Of a DNA stretch of 64,000 nucleotides, positions 8,518 through 17,452 are shown in pieces. The notes below the pieces were generated by a model. It was given only the letters and a program-made list of their open reading frames with translations. It did not search any database and was not told where the DNA came from. Origin of the DNA: Sulfuricurvum sp. (GTDB lineage: Bacteria; Campylobacterota; Campylobacteria; Campylobacterales; Sulfurimonadaceae); assembly GCA_028718525.1 (NCBI GenBank), contig JAQULP010000008.1:1-64000 (forward strand), read 5' to 3'. The number at the start of each line of letters is the position of its first letter. Within the stretch, counting starts at the first letter, position 1. The translations under genes and the position numbers were made by a program.

Positions 8518-10029
8518 ATGGAAATTATTCAAACATCAAAACGGATAGTTTCTTTTTTATTAATTCTGATCAGTTTCATTACCGCTATCTTTTTGTACAT
8601 GGGACATCTGCAATACACTTGGGTATTGGAGACGATCGTCAAAGAAGAGCGGGAGATCGCGGGAAAAATTTATACCAACACCTTCAAATTGGTTACGGAA
8701 CACTATGAGTCCGTTGCCAACAGCCTTTTGCTCAACGATGAAGTGGTCGACGCTTTTGAAAAAAGAGATCGTGAAAAGCTCTTCTCCATTGTAGGGCCGA
8801 TTTATAAAAATCTTTCCAAACAAAATCCTTACCTTAAAATCATGCATTTTCATACCCCTGAGAGCATCAGTTTTCTCAGAGTCCATCAACCCGATAAATT
8901 CGGCGATGATTTGAGCGGTTTTCGACATATCATTAACAACGTCAATGCCCAAAAAATCAAACAGATCGGGCTGGAAGTAGGGCGATACGGGATCAACTAC
9001 CGAGTCGCACTGCCGGTTTCGAATGCTAATGGAGAGCATATCGGCTCTTTTGAATTCGGGATCGATCTTGATTATATTTTCAATCTATTGCATGATGATT
9101 ACGGTTTGGAGAGTATCCTCTTTTTAAATAAAGAGGTGTTCAAAATCATCCACAAAAATAACAATAAGATGAAATATAAATCCTTCTCGGACAGATATTA
9201 CGTATTGGAACCTGAAGACAACTCTATCAGCAATATTTTGACTCCGGAAGATTTGTCCAAGAACTATACGTTTATCAATTATAACGGTTCTGAAAACCTT
9301 GTATTTGCCGTTACGGATATGAAAAGTATTACCGGTGAAGAGATCGGAAAAATCGTTTTCGTTAAAAATATGGAGGTCTATGCTTCCAAAATTGCTATTT
9401 TACGTAACGTATCGATTGCATTGGGGATCATTCTCATAGCGTTTTCTTTTTATTTTTTACGGAAAATATTTTATCGTTACGCGCATGCGCTTGGCAATTA
9501 TCAAAGCCAATTGGAAATTAAAAACCGAACCCTCTCCAAATTAAGCAATCTGGATCACCTCACCAAAATATACAACCGACGCTGTACCGAAAGGGCGCTA
9601 AGCAAGGAACTAAGCCGTGCCAAACGGTACGAAAAACCGCTTTCTATTCTGATACTGGATGTGGATAATTTTAAAAATATTAATGATACCTACGGCCATA
9701 ATGCCGGTGACAAGGTGTTGAAAAATATCGCCAAAATTATTTCCGAAATGGTACGCGAATCGGATCACTTCGGCCGCTGGGGCGGTGAAGAATTCTGTCT
9801 GATTACCCCTGAAACACCGATTGAGAACGCGGCAATTTTGGCGGAGCAAATTCGAAAAGAGCTTGAAACTTTCGATTTTCACGAACCGCATAAGGTGACC
9901 TGCAGTATCGGAGTGGCCCAATGCGATCCGCAAGAAAAGAGCGAACGGTTGGTGGCCCGTGCCGATCAGGCATTGTATCGTGCGAAAACGAGCGGGAAAA
10001 ATTGCGTCGTTTTGTATGAAGAGGAATAG
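8518..10029 (+). CDS. Membrane diguanylate cyclase with periplasmic sensor
   Basis: A 503-residue protein predicted to make c-di-GMP. A first transmembrane helix (about 12-31), a large periplasmic domain of the double-Cache/LuxQ kind (about 32-290) and a second helix (about 295-315) precede a cytoplasmic GGDEF domain (about 340-503). The active-site motif is GGEEF at 422-426. The product-inhibition I-site RxxD is intact at 413-416, exactly five residues upstream, so the enzyme should be active and feedback-inhibited. The ligand of the periplasmic domain is unknown. It is probably monocistronic. Confidence 0.9.
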   Translation: MEIIQTSKRIVSFLLILISFITAIFLYMGHLQYTWVLETIVKEEREIAGKIYTNTFKLVTEHYESVANSLLLNDEVVDAFEKRDREKLFSIVGPIYKNLSKQNPYLKIMHFHTPESISFLRVHQPDKFGDDLSGFRHIINNVNAQKIKQIGLEVGRYGINYRVALPVSNANGEHIGSFEFGIDLDYIFNLLHDDYGLESILFLNKEVFKIIHKNNNKMKYKSFSDRYYVLEPEDNSISNILTPEDLSKNYTFINYNGSENLVFAVTDMKSITGEEIGKIVFVKNMEVYASKIAILRNVSIALGIILIAFSFYFLRKIFYRYAHALGNYQSQLEIKNRTLSKLSNLDHLTKIYNRRCTERALSKELSRAKRYEKPLSILILDVDNFKNINDTYGHNAGDKVLKNIAKIISEMVRESDHFGRWGGEEFCLITPETPIENAAILAEQIRKELETFDFHEPHKVTCSIGVAQCDPQEKSERLVARADQALYRAKTSGKNCVVLYEEE

Positions 10030-10163
10030 AGGGTTCTTCACCGTAAAACGGGATGTATGATGCGTTTGATAGGAGGGAGTACGCTGAATTCTCTGTAGAT
10101 GGTATTGAGTACGGATTGCAGGCGAAATGCGTATGGAGGGTAAACGATTTTTTCTGGGGATTC

Positions 10164-10183
10164 GGCTTCGATATAACGAAGCC
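10164..10183. repeat. Hairpin between diguanylate cyclase and groEL
   Basis: GGCTTCG (10164-10170) pairs with CGAAGCC (10177-10183) around the loop ATATAA. It lies between convergent genes and may terminate the plus-strand transcript, though only a poor T-tract follows. Confidence 0.4.
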
Positions 10184-10195
10184 TCGGTTGAAGAC

Positions 10196-10219
10196 CTAAA
10201 AATGCCCTAAAAGGGCATT
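10196..10219 (-). terminator. Intrinsic terminator of groESL
   Basis: On the minus strand AATGCCCT pairs with AGGGCATT (arms 10201-10208 and 10212-10219, 3-base loop) and is followed directly by a run of five T. It lies 13 bases past the groEL stop codon, the expected place for the operon terminator. Confidence 0.8.
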
Positions 10220-10232
10220 GGTTAGGGACTTT

Positions 10233-11867
<1,635 letters not shown>

Positions 11868-11890
11868 CTATTCCTTTAATAAAATCTAGA

Positions 11891-12151
11891 TTATTTAATA
11901 ATTCCGAGCAAATCGTCGGTCTCGATGACCAAATACGCTTTACCATCAAGAGTGAGTTCATTTCCGGCATATTTGCCGAATACGACGGTATCTCCTGCTG
12001 AAACGTTTTCTACCTCGTTACTTACGGCAACGACAGTACCTTGAGAAGGTTTTTCTTTTGCGTTGTCGGGGATGATGATTCCCGAAGCCGTTTTGGTTGC
12101 CTCTTCGAGACGTTGAACCAATACTCTTTTTCCAAGCGGTTGAAAGTTCAT
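11891..12151 (-). CDS. groES: Co-chaperonin GroES
   Basis: An 86-residue GroES, which caps the GroEL chamber as a heptamer. The start is set at 12151 ([13 protein letters not shown]), which follows an AAAGGTAA ribosome-binding site. Longer in-frame extension upstream would run through the promoter. The mobile-loop segment (about 16-31) and the conserved [11 protein letters not shown] are present. It is the first gene of groES-groEL and has a near-consensus promoter. Confidence 0.97.
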   Translation of the reverse strand: MNFQPLGKRVLVQRLEEATKTASGIIIPDNAKEKPSQGTVVAVSNEVENVSAGDTVVFGKYAGNELTLDGKAYLVIETDDLLGIIK

Positions 12152-12188
12152 AGCATTACCTTTTATGTTGAGATTTTTTGTGTGGGGG

Positions 12189-12217
12189 ATTGTACATGAG
12201 TTTGGGTAAAAAGTCAA
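12189..12217 (-). promoter_or_regulatory. Sigma-70 promoter of groESL
   Basis: On the minus strand, -35 TTGACT (12212-12217) and -10 TACAAT (12189-12194) are separated by exactly 17 bp. Transcription would start near 12182, giving a leader of about 30 bases. It is unusually complete for this genome, in which most promoters show only a -10 box. Confidence 0.75.
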
Positions 12218-12229
12218 TACTCTTAGTCT

Positions 12230-12256
12230 ATTTGACTCAACAACAATGAGTTTAAT
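12230..12256. promoter_or_regulatory. Degenerate CIRCE-like element upstream of groES
   Basis: The sequence has CTC-N9-GAG geometry (arms 12230-12238 and 12248-12256), as in the HrcA operator CIRCE (TTAGCACTC-N9-GAGTGCTAA). Only about five of nine positions match in each arm. It lies just upstream of the -35 box. This is a candidate only: binding by HrcA or another heat-shock repressor is an inference. Confidence 0.3.
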
Positions 12257-12332
12257 CGAAGCTATAAAAGTGAGCCTAATTTTTTTCTTTATTTTTCTCC
12301 ATCATTAAAGCTTCTAATAAGCTTTTTGCCAT

Positions 12333-12338
12333 TATAAT
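12333..12338 (+). promoter_or_regulatory. Putative -10 box of tRNA-Met
   Basis: TATAAT lies 18 bp upstream of the mature tRNA 5' end, giving a short precursor leader. No other gene is nearby on this strand. Confidence 0.5.
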
Positions 12339-12356
12339 TCCGGTCTTCCCAAAGAT

Positions 12357-12433
12357 GGCTGGGTAGCTCAGCTGGTTAGAGCGCTGGTCTCATAAGCCGG
12401 AGGTCGGGGGTTCGAGTCCCCCCCCCGCCACCA
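12357..12433 (+). tRNA. tRNA-Met (CAT), elongator type
   Basis: A full cloverleaf can be drawn: acceptor GGCTGGG, D-arm GCTC/GAGC, anticodon arm with loop CTCATAA (anticodon CAT), T-arm GGGGG-TTCGAGT-CCCCC, discriminator A and an encoded CCA. The anticodon stem lacks the three G-C pairs of the initiator, so this is the elongator form. Acceptor position 4 (T) faces position 69 (C), an unpaired mismatch. The 3' end is the attachment site of the island to its right and is partly duplicated at 17180-17204. Confidence 0.9.
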
Positions 12434-12441
12434 TCTTACAA
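12415..12441 (+). repeat. Left attachment repeat (attL) in the tRNA-Met 3' end
   Basis: The tRNA 3' end plus eight bases beyond CCA (AGT, nine C, GCCACCATCTTACAA) recurs at 17180-17204 with seven C instead of nine. A direct repeat of a tRNA 3' end is the footprint of tyrosine-recombinase integration. Confidence 0.8.
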
Positions 12442-12564
12442 ATCACCCATAATTACTTTTTCATTCCAAAAACTTTTCTAACTCATGAAATGCTTGCAGT
12501 ATTTTACTTTAGCCGAATTATCAAAACTGATCACTAAATATCTAAATCCTAACCCTCTTCCTAA

Positions 12565-13035
12565 TATTCCATCGACTTTCTAACCGATAAAGCCGCGACC
12601 GGCAACGCCGAAGCGATCAAAGCTCTGCGCCGCAAAGTGGACAACGATCCGAACGTCAACGCATTGATCCTCAAAGAGGGAGAACGCGAAAGCGAATATT
12701 CCCGACTTCTTCCCGGACAAAAACCGCACGTCTCCAAAAACGGATCGATCTTCTACAAAGTAGACGGCGGCAAGATTATCGATGCCGGACGATCGTTGAA
12801 ACTCGTCTATGAGAAAAGCGAAACGGCACTAAGAGAGTTTATGGACTTGGCCAAGATTAAATTTGGCACCATGAGCGCACTCGTCGTTCAGGGAAGTGAG
12901 GAATTCAAGAACCGGGTGTGTGAGCTGAACCGGTCAATGAAGTTGGGGTTGAAAATTGATAACAAAGGTCTAGTAAATGACAAGAATCGAGCGATTGAGC
13001 GGAACCAGTCAGAGAAAGGTGGGATGAACTTGTAA
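12565..13035 (+). pseudogene. Remnant of a conjugative relaxase C-terminal region (LPD7-like)
   Basis: An open frame without a proper start runs from just after a stop codon at 12562 to 13035. The segment with DKAATGNAEAIKALRR and then GSIFYKVDGGKIIDAGRSL, FMDLAKIKFG and VVQGSEEFKNRV resembles the LPD7-type C-terminal domain found in MobA/TraI relaxase proteins. The catalytic N-terminal part is missing. The first ATG in frame is at 12637, but the homology-like region starts before it, so this is best read as a decayed 3' gene end adjacent to the attachment site. Assignment is by pattern only. Confidence 0.6.
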
Positions 13036-13055
13036 TGAAAAATACGTAATTGGCC

Positions 13056-14306
13056 TCATTGCTCTATAATTGAATATGAAAAAGTTGGATTGATACTTTT
13101 GATATACGATAAACGTTTTTTAGTGATGTCGGCAATATAATTAAATCCCATTTTTTTTGCCAAATGTTCATTTGAAATTTTTTCATTTTGTTCAATCAAG
13201 ATAGTTTTTCTGTGCCCATTGTCGAGTTGATTTAGATTGTTTGTGGCGTGAGCAGTTGTCCCCGTACCAGCAAAAAAGTCTATTATAAGCGAGTCTTTTT
13301 CAGAAAGAGAGTAGATTAAGTCTTCTAAAAGGCCAAGGGGTTTCGGAGTTTCAAAAATTTTTTCTCCAAAAATAGTTTTGATTTCTTTGGTGGCACGTTC
13401 AGTTAGATAACGGTTATCATCCCATAAACTTCGAATTTTGATTTTTTTATTGTGTGAATAATAGTTCTTGACATAAATAGTGCCATTCTCACTTGCAAAG
13501 AGTTTCCAAGAGTCCTTTGAAGCTTTATCCTTGCCCCATAACCATCTTCGATCTATGCCATGGCTGTCTACAGGTAAGGCTATTTTGCAATGATGGTTTT
13601 GCTGTTCTGTATAGACAGCTCCGTTTTGATCATAATACAAAGGATAATACATATTTGGGCGATCTTCTTTTTTGCTGGCGTCTCCTTTTTTTCTGAACAA
13701 GCCATCAATTTTATAGATACCATGTTGGTCTTCTTTAGTGTATGTGCTTGTATCATCTAAATGGCCTGAAATATTGGCTGAATTTGTTTTACCGTATAAA
13801 ATGACGTATTCGTGATTAACAGCTATATTTTTTTTACCACCTTTTCCATTTTTACTTCGTGACACTACAAGATTTCCTATAAAGTTTTCTTCACCAAAAA
13901 TATTGTCAAGTAAAATTCTTAGATAAGGTTGTTCATAATCATCAATACTCACAGCAATAATGCCTATATCTTTTAGTAGTTGCTTTGCAAGTATTAATCT
14001 TGGAAGCATGAACTCCATCCATGAAGAGTGTGTCCCAAAACAGCTTGTTTTTTTAGATGTTCGCGAATCGTTGTAGATAAATTTATTTTTAGTATTATAT
14101 GGTGGATCAATGTAGCATAGATCAATCTTGGACTCATAAGTATCTAATAATTGATACAACAAGATTAAATTATCTCCACAATAAAGTTGACAATCATCGT
14201 TTTTGATTGGTTTGCTTGCAGTCTTTGATTTTTCAGTTGGAAAAACACCCTGAATATTGAGTAAGGTCGCAAGTTGACGAATTTCGTTAAGAATATAATT
14301 AGGCAT
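13056..14306 (-). CDS. Site-specific DNA methyltransferase (type III Mod-like, beta class)
   Basis: A 416-residue amino-methyltransferase acting on adenine N6 or cytosine N4. The catalytic motif IV is DPPYNT (D67-Y70) and the S-adenosylmethionine motif I (FFAGTGTT) is near residue 345, after motif IV, which is the beta-class order. It resembles type III Mod proteins but is shorter than most (about 600 residues) and has no Res helicase partner. It lies 16 bases downstream of the gene at 14323-15870, and together they form a two-gene restriction-modification operon. Codons are AT-rich relative to the flanking genome, in keeping with horizontal transfer. Confidence 0.88.
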   Translation of the reverse strand: MPNYILNEIRQLATLLNIQGVFPTEKSKTASKPIKNDDCQLYCGDNLILLYQLLDTYESKIDLCYIDPPYNTKNKFIYNDSRTSKKTSCFGTHSSWMEFMLPRLILAKQLLKDIGIIAVSIDDYEQPYLRILLDNIFGEENFIGNLVVSRSKNGKGGKKNIAVNHEYVILYGKTNSANISGHLDDTSTYTKEDQHGIYKIDGLFRKKGDASKKEDRPNMYYPLYYDQNGAVYTEQQNHHCKIALPVDSHGIDRRWLWGKDKASKDSWKLFASENGTIYVKNYYSHNKKIKIRSLWDDNRYLTERATKEIKTIFGEKIFETPKPLGLLEDLIYSLSEKDSLIIDFFAGTGTTAHATNNLNQLDNGHRKTILIEQNEKISNEHLAKKMGFNYIADITKKRLSYIKSINPTFSYSIIEQ

Positions 14307-14322
14307 AGTGAATATTATAAAA

Positions 14323-15870
14323 TCATCCTATTGTCCAGTAGCCTTTGTCTAATAGCCACTGAATATCATCTAATACTTGAGAACTGCGATCCCATTCCTC
14401 TTGTAGTGAAACTGTATCTGCACAAAGTTGCTTTATTAAAATATTTTGCTTAATGCCATAATTATTGCCATATCCGGGAATTAGTATGTTCCCTCTTACT
14501 TGATCCATTTCTAATGGGCTGCCATAAACAGCAACGCCGTCAAGAAGTAGATATCGTCTTGCAATTTCACGCCGTTCACCCGCGATAATGAGATATTCAT
14601 TGTCTCTCTCGAGCATCCGGTGTTCTAGTGCAAGGTCTATTGCCGTACTTATTTCACTATGTGCATAATCTCGCGAAAGATGCTCATATACACCATCAAG
14701 ATGATTACCCTTTAATAGGATGGCGTGTTCAATTTCAAGTAAAGTTAAAAATTGAATCTCTTGCAATTCTCGTCTTAATTTAATAGGAGCGGTTCGCAAT
14801 TGAAAAAATCCCTTGGTAGTTGGAAAGTTTAGTAGATGCTTTAAATCTCCGTTCAATGATGAAAAATAACCTGCACCATCAACAAACTCTAAGAAATGGG
14901 CATTAGGATATTTACGTAAAGTTACATTTCGTGCTGATTCTGTTTGATCGATATTTTTGTGTGACACACTGCCAGCATCTCCAGCATAAAATTGGCATTG
15001 TATTAATAAGCGATCCGCATTATTTCTTCCTCGACTTTTGTATGGTAAAACAAAATCATAAGCTCGAGTTTTTGTAATTTTTACTTCTTCTGATGAGAGA
15101 CCTTCTTCGTCAATTAAATCTTTAATCAAAATATCTTTTGAATTAAAATCAGCATCAATTTTCATTCCCCATTCTTCCATCATGTTTCTCAACATGTTTT
15201 CAGGAATATGACCTCCTGAAGAAGTTACGGAGCCTTTGATTTTAAAAGTTACAAGAGCATTAATTAGATTGTGCCCATGATTTTCTCTTTGTAATTCATA
15301 ATAACTTCTACCAGTATAAAATAGTTGTTCAATATAAGACTGCTTGGACAAAATTATTGAAAGATAGGCAGTTAATATTTCTTGTTGTCTTTCGCTAAAA
15401 TCTTTTAAATTTGCAATTTTCTTGGCGATTGTATCGGACTTTAATACTCGTGGGATTTCTTCTTTGACTAGCGTTTGTCTTTCACCCGCATTTTTGTTTT
15501 TATACCAATGTGCCCATTTGAGTTGATTCCGAAGATATACAGGAAATTGACATTTGATATTATTGTCTGATTTTCCAGTAGTCAAAAATAAGAGTGAAAA
15601 AATATCTTCAAAAAAAGTTTGGATTTCATCAGTTGACATAGTTTCATTACATAAATTGATTAAACCATGTGCTAAATTTGAAGGTCTGCAATTATTCAGG
15701 TCGGCAAAATTGTTTGTTGCTGATTCAATGGTTCTTAATGCACGTTCAATTTTGATAACTTCTTCCCTAAAAGTATTCGTATCATCAATGTCTTGCATCG
15801 AAGGAGTAATCCAAAAGTCAAATTCATCAAGTCTTGCTTGGGAAGAATAAGTATATCCGGGTAGCTTCAT
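14323..15870 (-). CDS. Probable restriction endonuclease, partner of the downstream methyltransferase
   Basis: A 515-residue soluble protein I cannot place in a named family. A nuclease-like core is plausible around residues 268-300: an aspartate (D272 in RAYDFVLP) followed by the strand LLIQCQFYAG with Q291-x-Q293, a variant PD-(D/E)xK arrangement. An SSGGHIPE segment at 217-224 is also conspicuous. The C-terminal region (about 370-450) looks like a winged-helix or leucine-rich helical part. The position directly before a methyltransferase in the same operon, inside a tRNA island, supports the restriction role. The chemistry is inferred, not shown. Confidence 0.65.
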   Translation of the reverse strand: MKLPGYTYSSQARLDEFDFWITPSMQDIDDTNTFREEVIKIERALRTIESATNNFADLNNCRPSNLAHGLINLCNETMSTDEIQTFFEDIFSLLFLTTGKSDNNIKCQFPVYLRNQLKWAHWYKNKNAGERQTLVKEEIPRVLKSDTIAKKIANLKDFSERQQEILTAYLSIILSKQSYIEQLFYTGRSYYELQRENHGHNLINALVTFKIKGSVTSSGGHIPENMLRNMMEEWGMKIDADFNSKDILIKDLIDEEGLSSEEVKITKTRAYDFVLPYKSRGRNNADRLLIQCQFYAGDAGSVSHKNIDQTESARNVTLRKYPNAHFLEFVDGAGYFSSLNGDLKHLLNFPTTKGFFQLRTAPIKLRRELQEIQFLTLLEIEHAILLKGNHLDGVYEHLSRDYAHSEISTAIDLALEHRMLERDNEYLIIAGERREIARRYLLLDGVAVYGSPLEMDQVRGNILIPGYGNNYGIKQNILIKQLCADTVSLQEEWDRSSQVLDDIQWLLDKGYWTIG

Positions 15871-16096
15871 ACAATATTACTCCTGCCGAAATATGTTGAT
15901 TGTTAATAGAAAAAATAATTTTATAATGGCAATCTTTATTTGTATGATTATACAAGAACAAAGCTAATTAGGTGCATGGAAAGGAGTTGGACACTTTTAA
16001 TATGAATTTTTTTTGCAAACAAAAAAAGGGGACAGGCTACTTATTGACTCAAAGGCAACCGTTTCTATCTATGTGTGATATATTTAGAAATAAAAC

Positions 16097-16114
16097 AGTA
16101 TCAAAAATGATACT
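16097..16114. promoter_or_regulatory. Palindromic operator candidate before the HTH gene
   Basis: AGTATCA-AAAA-TGATACT is a perfect 7-4-7 inverted repeat 14 bp upstream of the ATG at 16128. Such a site next to an XRE-family regulator gene is typically its own operator. A TTGACT box at 16044-16049 lies about 50 bp upstream. Confidence 0.5.
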
Positions 16115-16127
16115 AGAAGAAACCATC

Positions 16128-16463
16128 ATGTTTAAATCATTGATCCTTTCCGAACTCAAAAAACAAAAAGAGGCTCTATCGATTCCGTATGAGGCTATCG
16201 CTTCACGCGCAGGATTGGGGATTGCTACGGTGAAACGGGCATTTTCTGGGCATGATATATCTCTCGATACTCTGGATAAAATAGCCGTTGCTTTGGGATG
16301 TGAAATCGCTATCAAGCCGAAACAATCGCCAAAAGCACTCTATCAGGCTCAAATCGAGAAAAAAGCGCAGGAGATCGTCAATCGTGTAATCCATACTTCC
16401 GCACTGGAAAATCAAGTACCAAGTGATGAAGCGATGAAGAAGATGCTTGCTCAAGCAAAATAA
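16128..16463 (+). CDS. XRE-family HTH regulator (orphan antitoxin-like)
   Basis: A 111-residue protein with an N-terminal helix-turn-helix (about 14-65; IPYEAIASRAGLGIATVKRAF then ISLDTLDKIAVALG). The basic/alpha-helical C-terminal region (70-111) contains IHTSALENQVPSDEAMKKML, a pattern seen in antitoxin-type regulators. The frame is open for 52 codons further upstream, but ATG 16128 is preferred because it follows an AGAAGA ribosome-binding site and places the palindrome at 16097-16114 in the promoter. No toxin follows directly, since the next two genes form their own pair. Confidence 0.75.
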   Translation: MFKSLILSELKKQKEALSIPYEAIASRAGLGIATVKRAFSGHDISLDTLDKIAVALGCEIAIKPKQSPKALYQAQIEKKAQEIVNRVIHTSALENQVPSDEAMKKMLAQAK

Positions 16464-16548
16464 ATGATTTCACAAATGCCGAAATCACAAGTCTGGGCAT
16501 GATTATATTCGAGGTCATCGGAAGTAGGCCGCACAATCTAAAAAGTGC

Positions 16549-16554
16549 TATAAT
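16549..16554 (+). promoter_or_regulatory. Putative -10 box of the toxin-antitoxin pair
   Basis: TATAAT lies 34 bp upstream of the antitoxin ATG, followed by AAAGGGG as ribosome-binding site. Confidence 0.45.
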
Positions 16555-16587
16555 TTTCATAGTGAAATATTTAAAAAAGGGGTAACA

Positions 16588-16815
16588 ATGACAATGACCA
16601 TTACAGTCAAAGATAGCTTTGCCGATCAAGTCATGGCGTTTTTGAAAACGCTACCCAAAGATGCCGTAGAAGTTGAGTCATCACGTCCATGGTATGCTAA
16701 TGAAGTTAAACACCGTGTAGAAGAGTATAAAAGCGGGAAGATGGAAACGTATCCAGTCGATCAAGATTTTTGGGACAGAATGGATAAGCGGATCGATGGG
16801 ACGGATAGCCATTGA
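16588..16815 (+). CDS. Antitoxin of a ParDE/RelBE-type system
   Basis: A 75-residue acidic protein whose N-terminal third (TMTITVKDSFADQVMAFLKTL) fits a ribbon-helix-helix or similar dimerisation segment, with a C-terminal tail suited to wrap a toxin (SRPWYANEVKHRVEEYKSG). It directly precedes and overlaps a RelE/ParE-like toxin by four bases. The family was assigned from size, position and partner. Confidence 0.75.
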   Translation: MTMTITVKDSFADQVMAFLKTLPKDAVEVESSRPWYANEVKHRVEEYKSGKMETYPVDQDFWDRMDKRIDGTDSH

Positions 16816-17081
16816 GGATTAGACGGAGCGGCCGTTTTGAACATGAGTTAGGTGAGATCGTCGATTATATCGCCAAAGATAAAAAAAGTGCTGCCAAAGC
16901 ATTTAATCGCAGTTTACAATTTGCTATTGAATCATTAGCCGATCATCCGAATAAAGGGCGGCCAAATGATGATGGCTATCGCGAGTTAGTCCATAAAGGT
17001 TACACAATTCCTTATTTGGTGGATGATGAAAATATTGTTATTTTGGGTATTTTCAATCAGAACGAGTGGAAGCATAAATAA
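16812..17081 (+). CDS. RelE/ParE-family toxin
   Basis: An 89-residue basic protein with the RelE/ParE fold signature: RRSGRFEHELGEIVDYIAKD at the N-terminus, a central helix with KAFNRSLQFAIESLADHPNKGRP, then YRELVHKGYTIPYLVDDENIVILGIFNQ. The target is either DNA gyrase (ParE) or ribosomal mRNA (RelE). The ILGIF-Q ending and pattern favour ParE weakly. The start is a TTG that overlaps the antitoxin stop codon (TTGA). It is the last gene of the island. Confidence 0.85.
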   Translation: MRIRRSGRFEHELGEIVDYIAKDKKSAAKAFNRSLQFAIESLADHPNKGRPNDDGYRELVHKGYTIPYLVDDENIVILGIFNQNEWKHK

Positions 17082-17108
17082 GCGATAAAATACCCTATAA
17101 ACAATAGT

Positions 17109-17131
17109 TTTTAGGGGTACTTTTAGGGGTA
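17109..17131. repeat. Two 11-bp direct repeats near attR
   Basis: TTTTAGGGGTA occurs at 17109-17119 and again at 17121-17131, one base apart, about 50 bp inside the right end of the island. Closely spaced direct repeats beside an attachment core are typical of integrase arm-type binding sites. That role is an inference. Confidence 0.5.
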
Positions 17132-17179
17132 TTGTTTTTTATAAATTCGAATAAATTCCTAAAATAAGTTAATATTGCT

Positions 17180-17204
17180 AGTCCCCCCCGCCACCATCTT
17201 ACAA
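17180..17204 (+). repeat. Right attachment repeat (attR)
   Basis: A copy of the tRNA-Met 3' end (AGT, seven C, GCCACCATCTTACAA), matching 12415-12441 apart from two fewer C residues. It marks the right boundary of the island. Confidence 0.8.
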
Positions 17205-17452
17205 TAATCCCTTTTTTCATCAATTAAATTTGTCTTATCCGCTTTCATGTGACCACATCATAATTCCCATGTATTATGGTGTATTTCAACTCTATTTGCC
17301 GATCCGATATCCAATTTTTACCCTTACCGTTAGGTTTTAGTAAACCCTGCTGAGAAGGGCAAATTAGAAAGTCCGGTCCCATACTCTTTTTAATAATTGT
17401 GTGCTACACTGAAAGACGTTAAAAAACAATCGGTAAGATATTCGGACACGGT

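Larger units (their letters stand above)
12434..17204. mobile_element. Genomic island inserted at tRNA-Met (about 4.8 kb)
   Basis: The island lies between tRNA-Met and a partial copy of the tRNA 3' end. It carries a 5'-truncated relaxase remnant, a methyltransferase and restriction endonuclease pair visibly richer in A+T than the flanks, an XRE-type regulator, and a ParDE/RelBE-like toxin-antitoxin pair. No integrase or other mobility enzyme remains inside, so it cannot excise by itself unless helped in trans. The mixture of base compositions suggests several acquisitions. The first 130 bases (12434-12564) hold nothing recognisable. Confidence 0.8.
17082..17452. other. Non-coding island end and flank
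   Basis: This 371-bp stretch holds no supported gene. It contains two 11-bp direct repeats (17109-17131), the right attachment repeat (17180-17204), two adjacent short inverted repeats (ATGTG-AC-CACAT at 17247-17258 and CATAAT-N8-ATTATG at 17259-17278), and a possible -10 (TACACT, about 17405) for the NIT-domain gene that starts at 17453. Confidence 0.6.

Noticed and set aside
16021-16045. Phrase GGGGACAGGCTACTT, similar to sequences flanking REP-associated transposases
   Set aside because: Only one copy was noticed and no hairpin partner or transposase is nearby, so no element can be claimed.
17270-17452. Possible riboswitch leader before the NIT-domain gene
   Set aside because: The region was compared by eye with c-di-GMP riboswitch patterns because of the downstream HD-GYP domain; the conserved core was not found.
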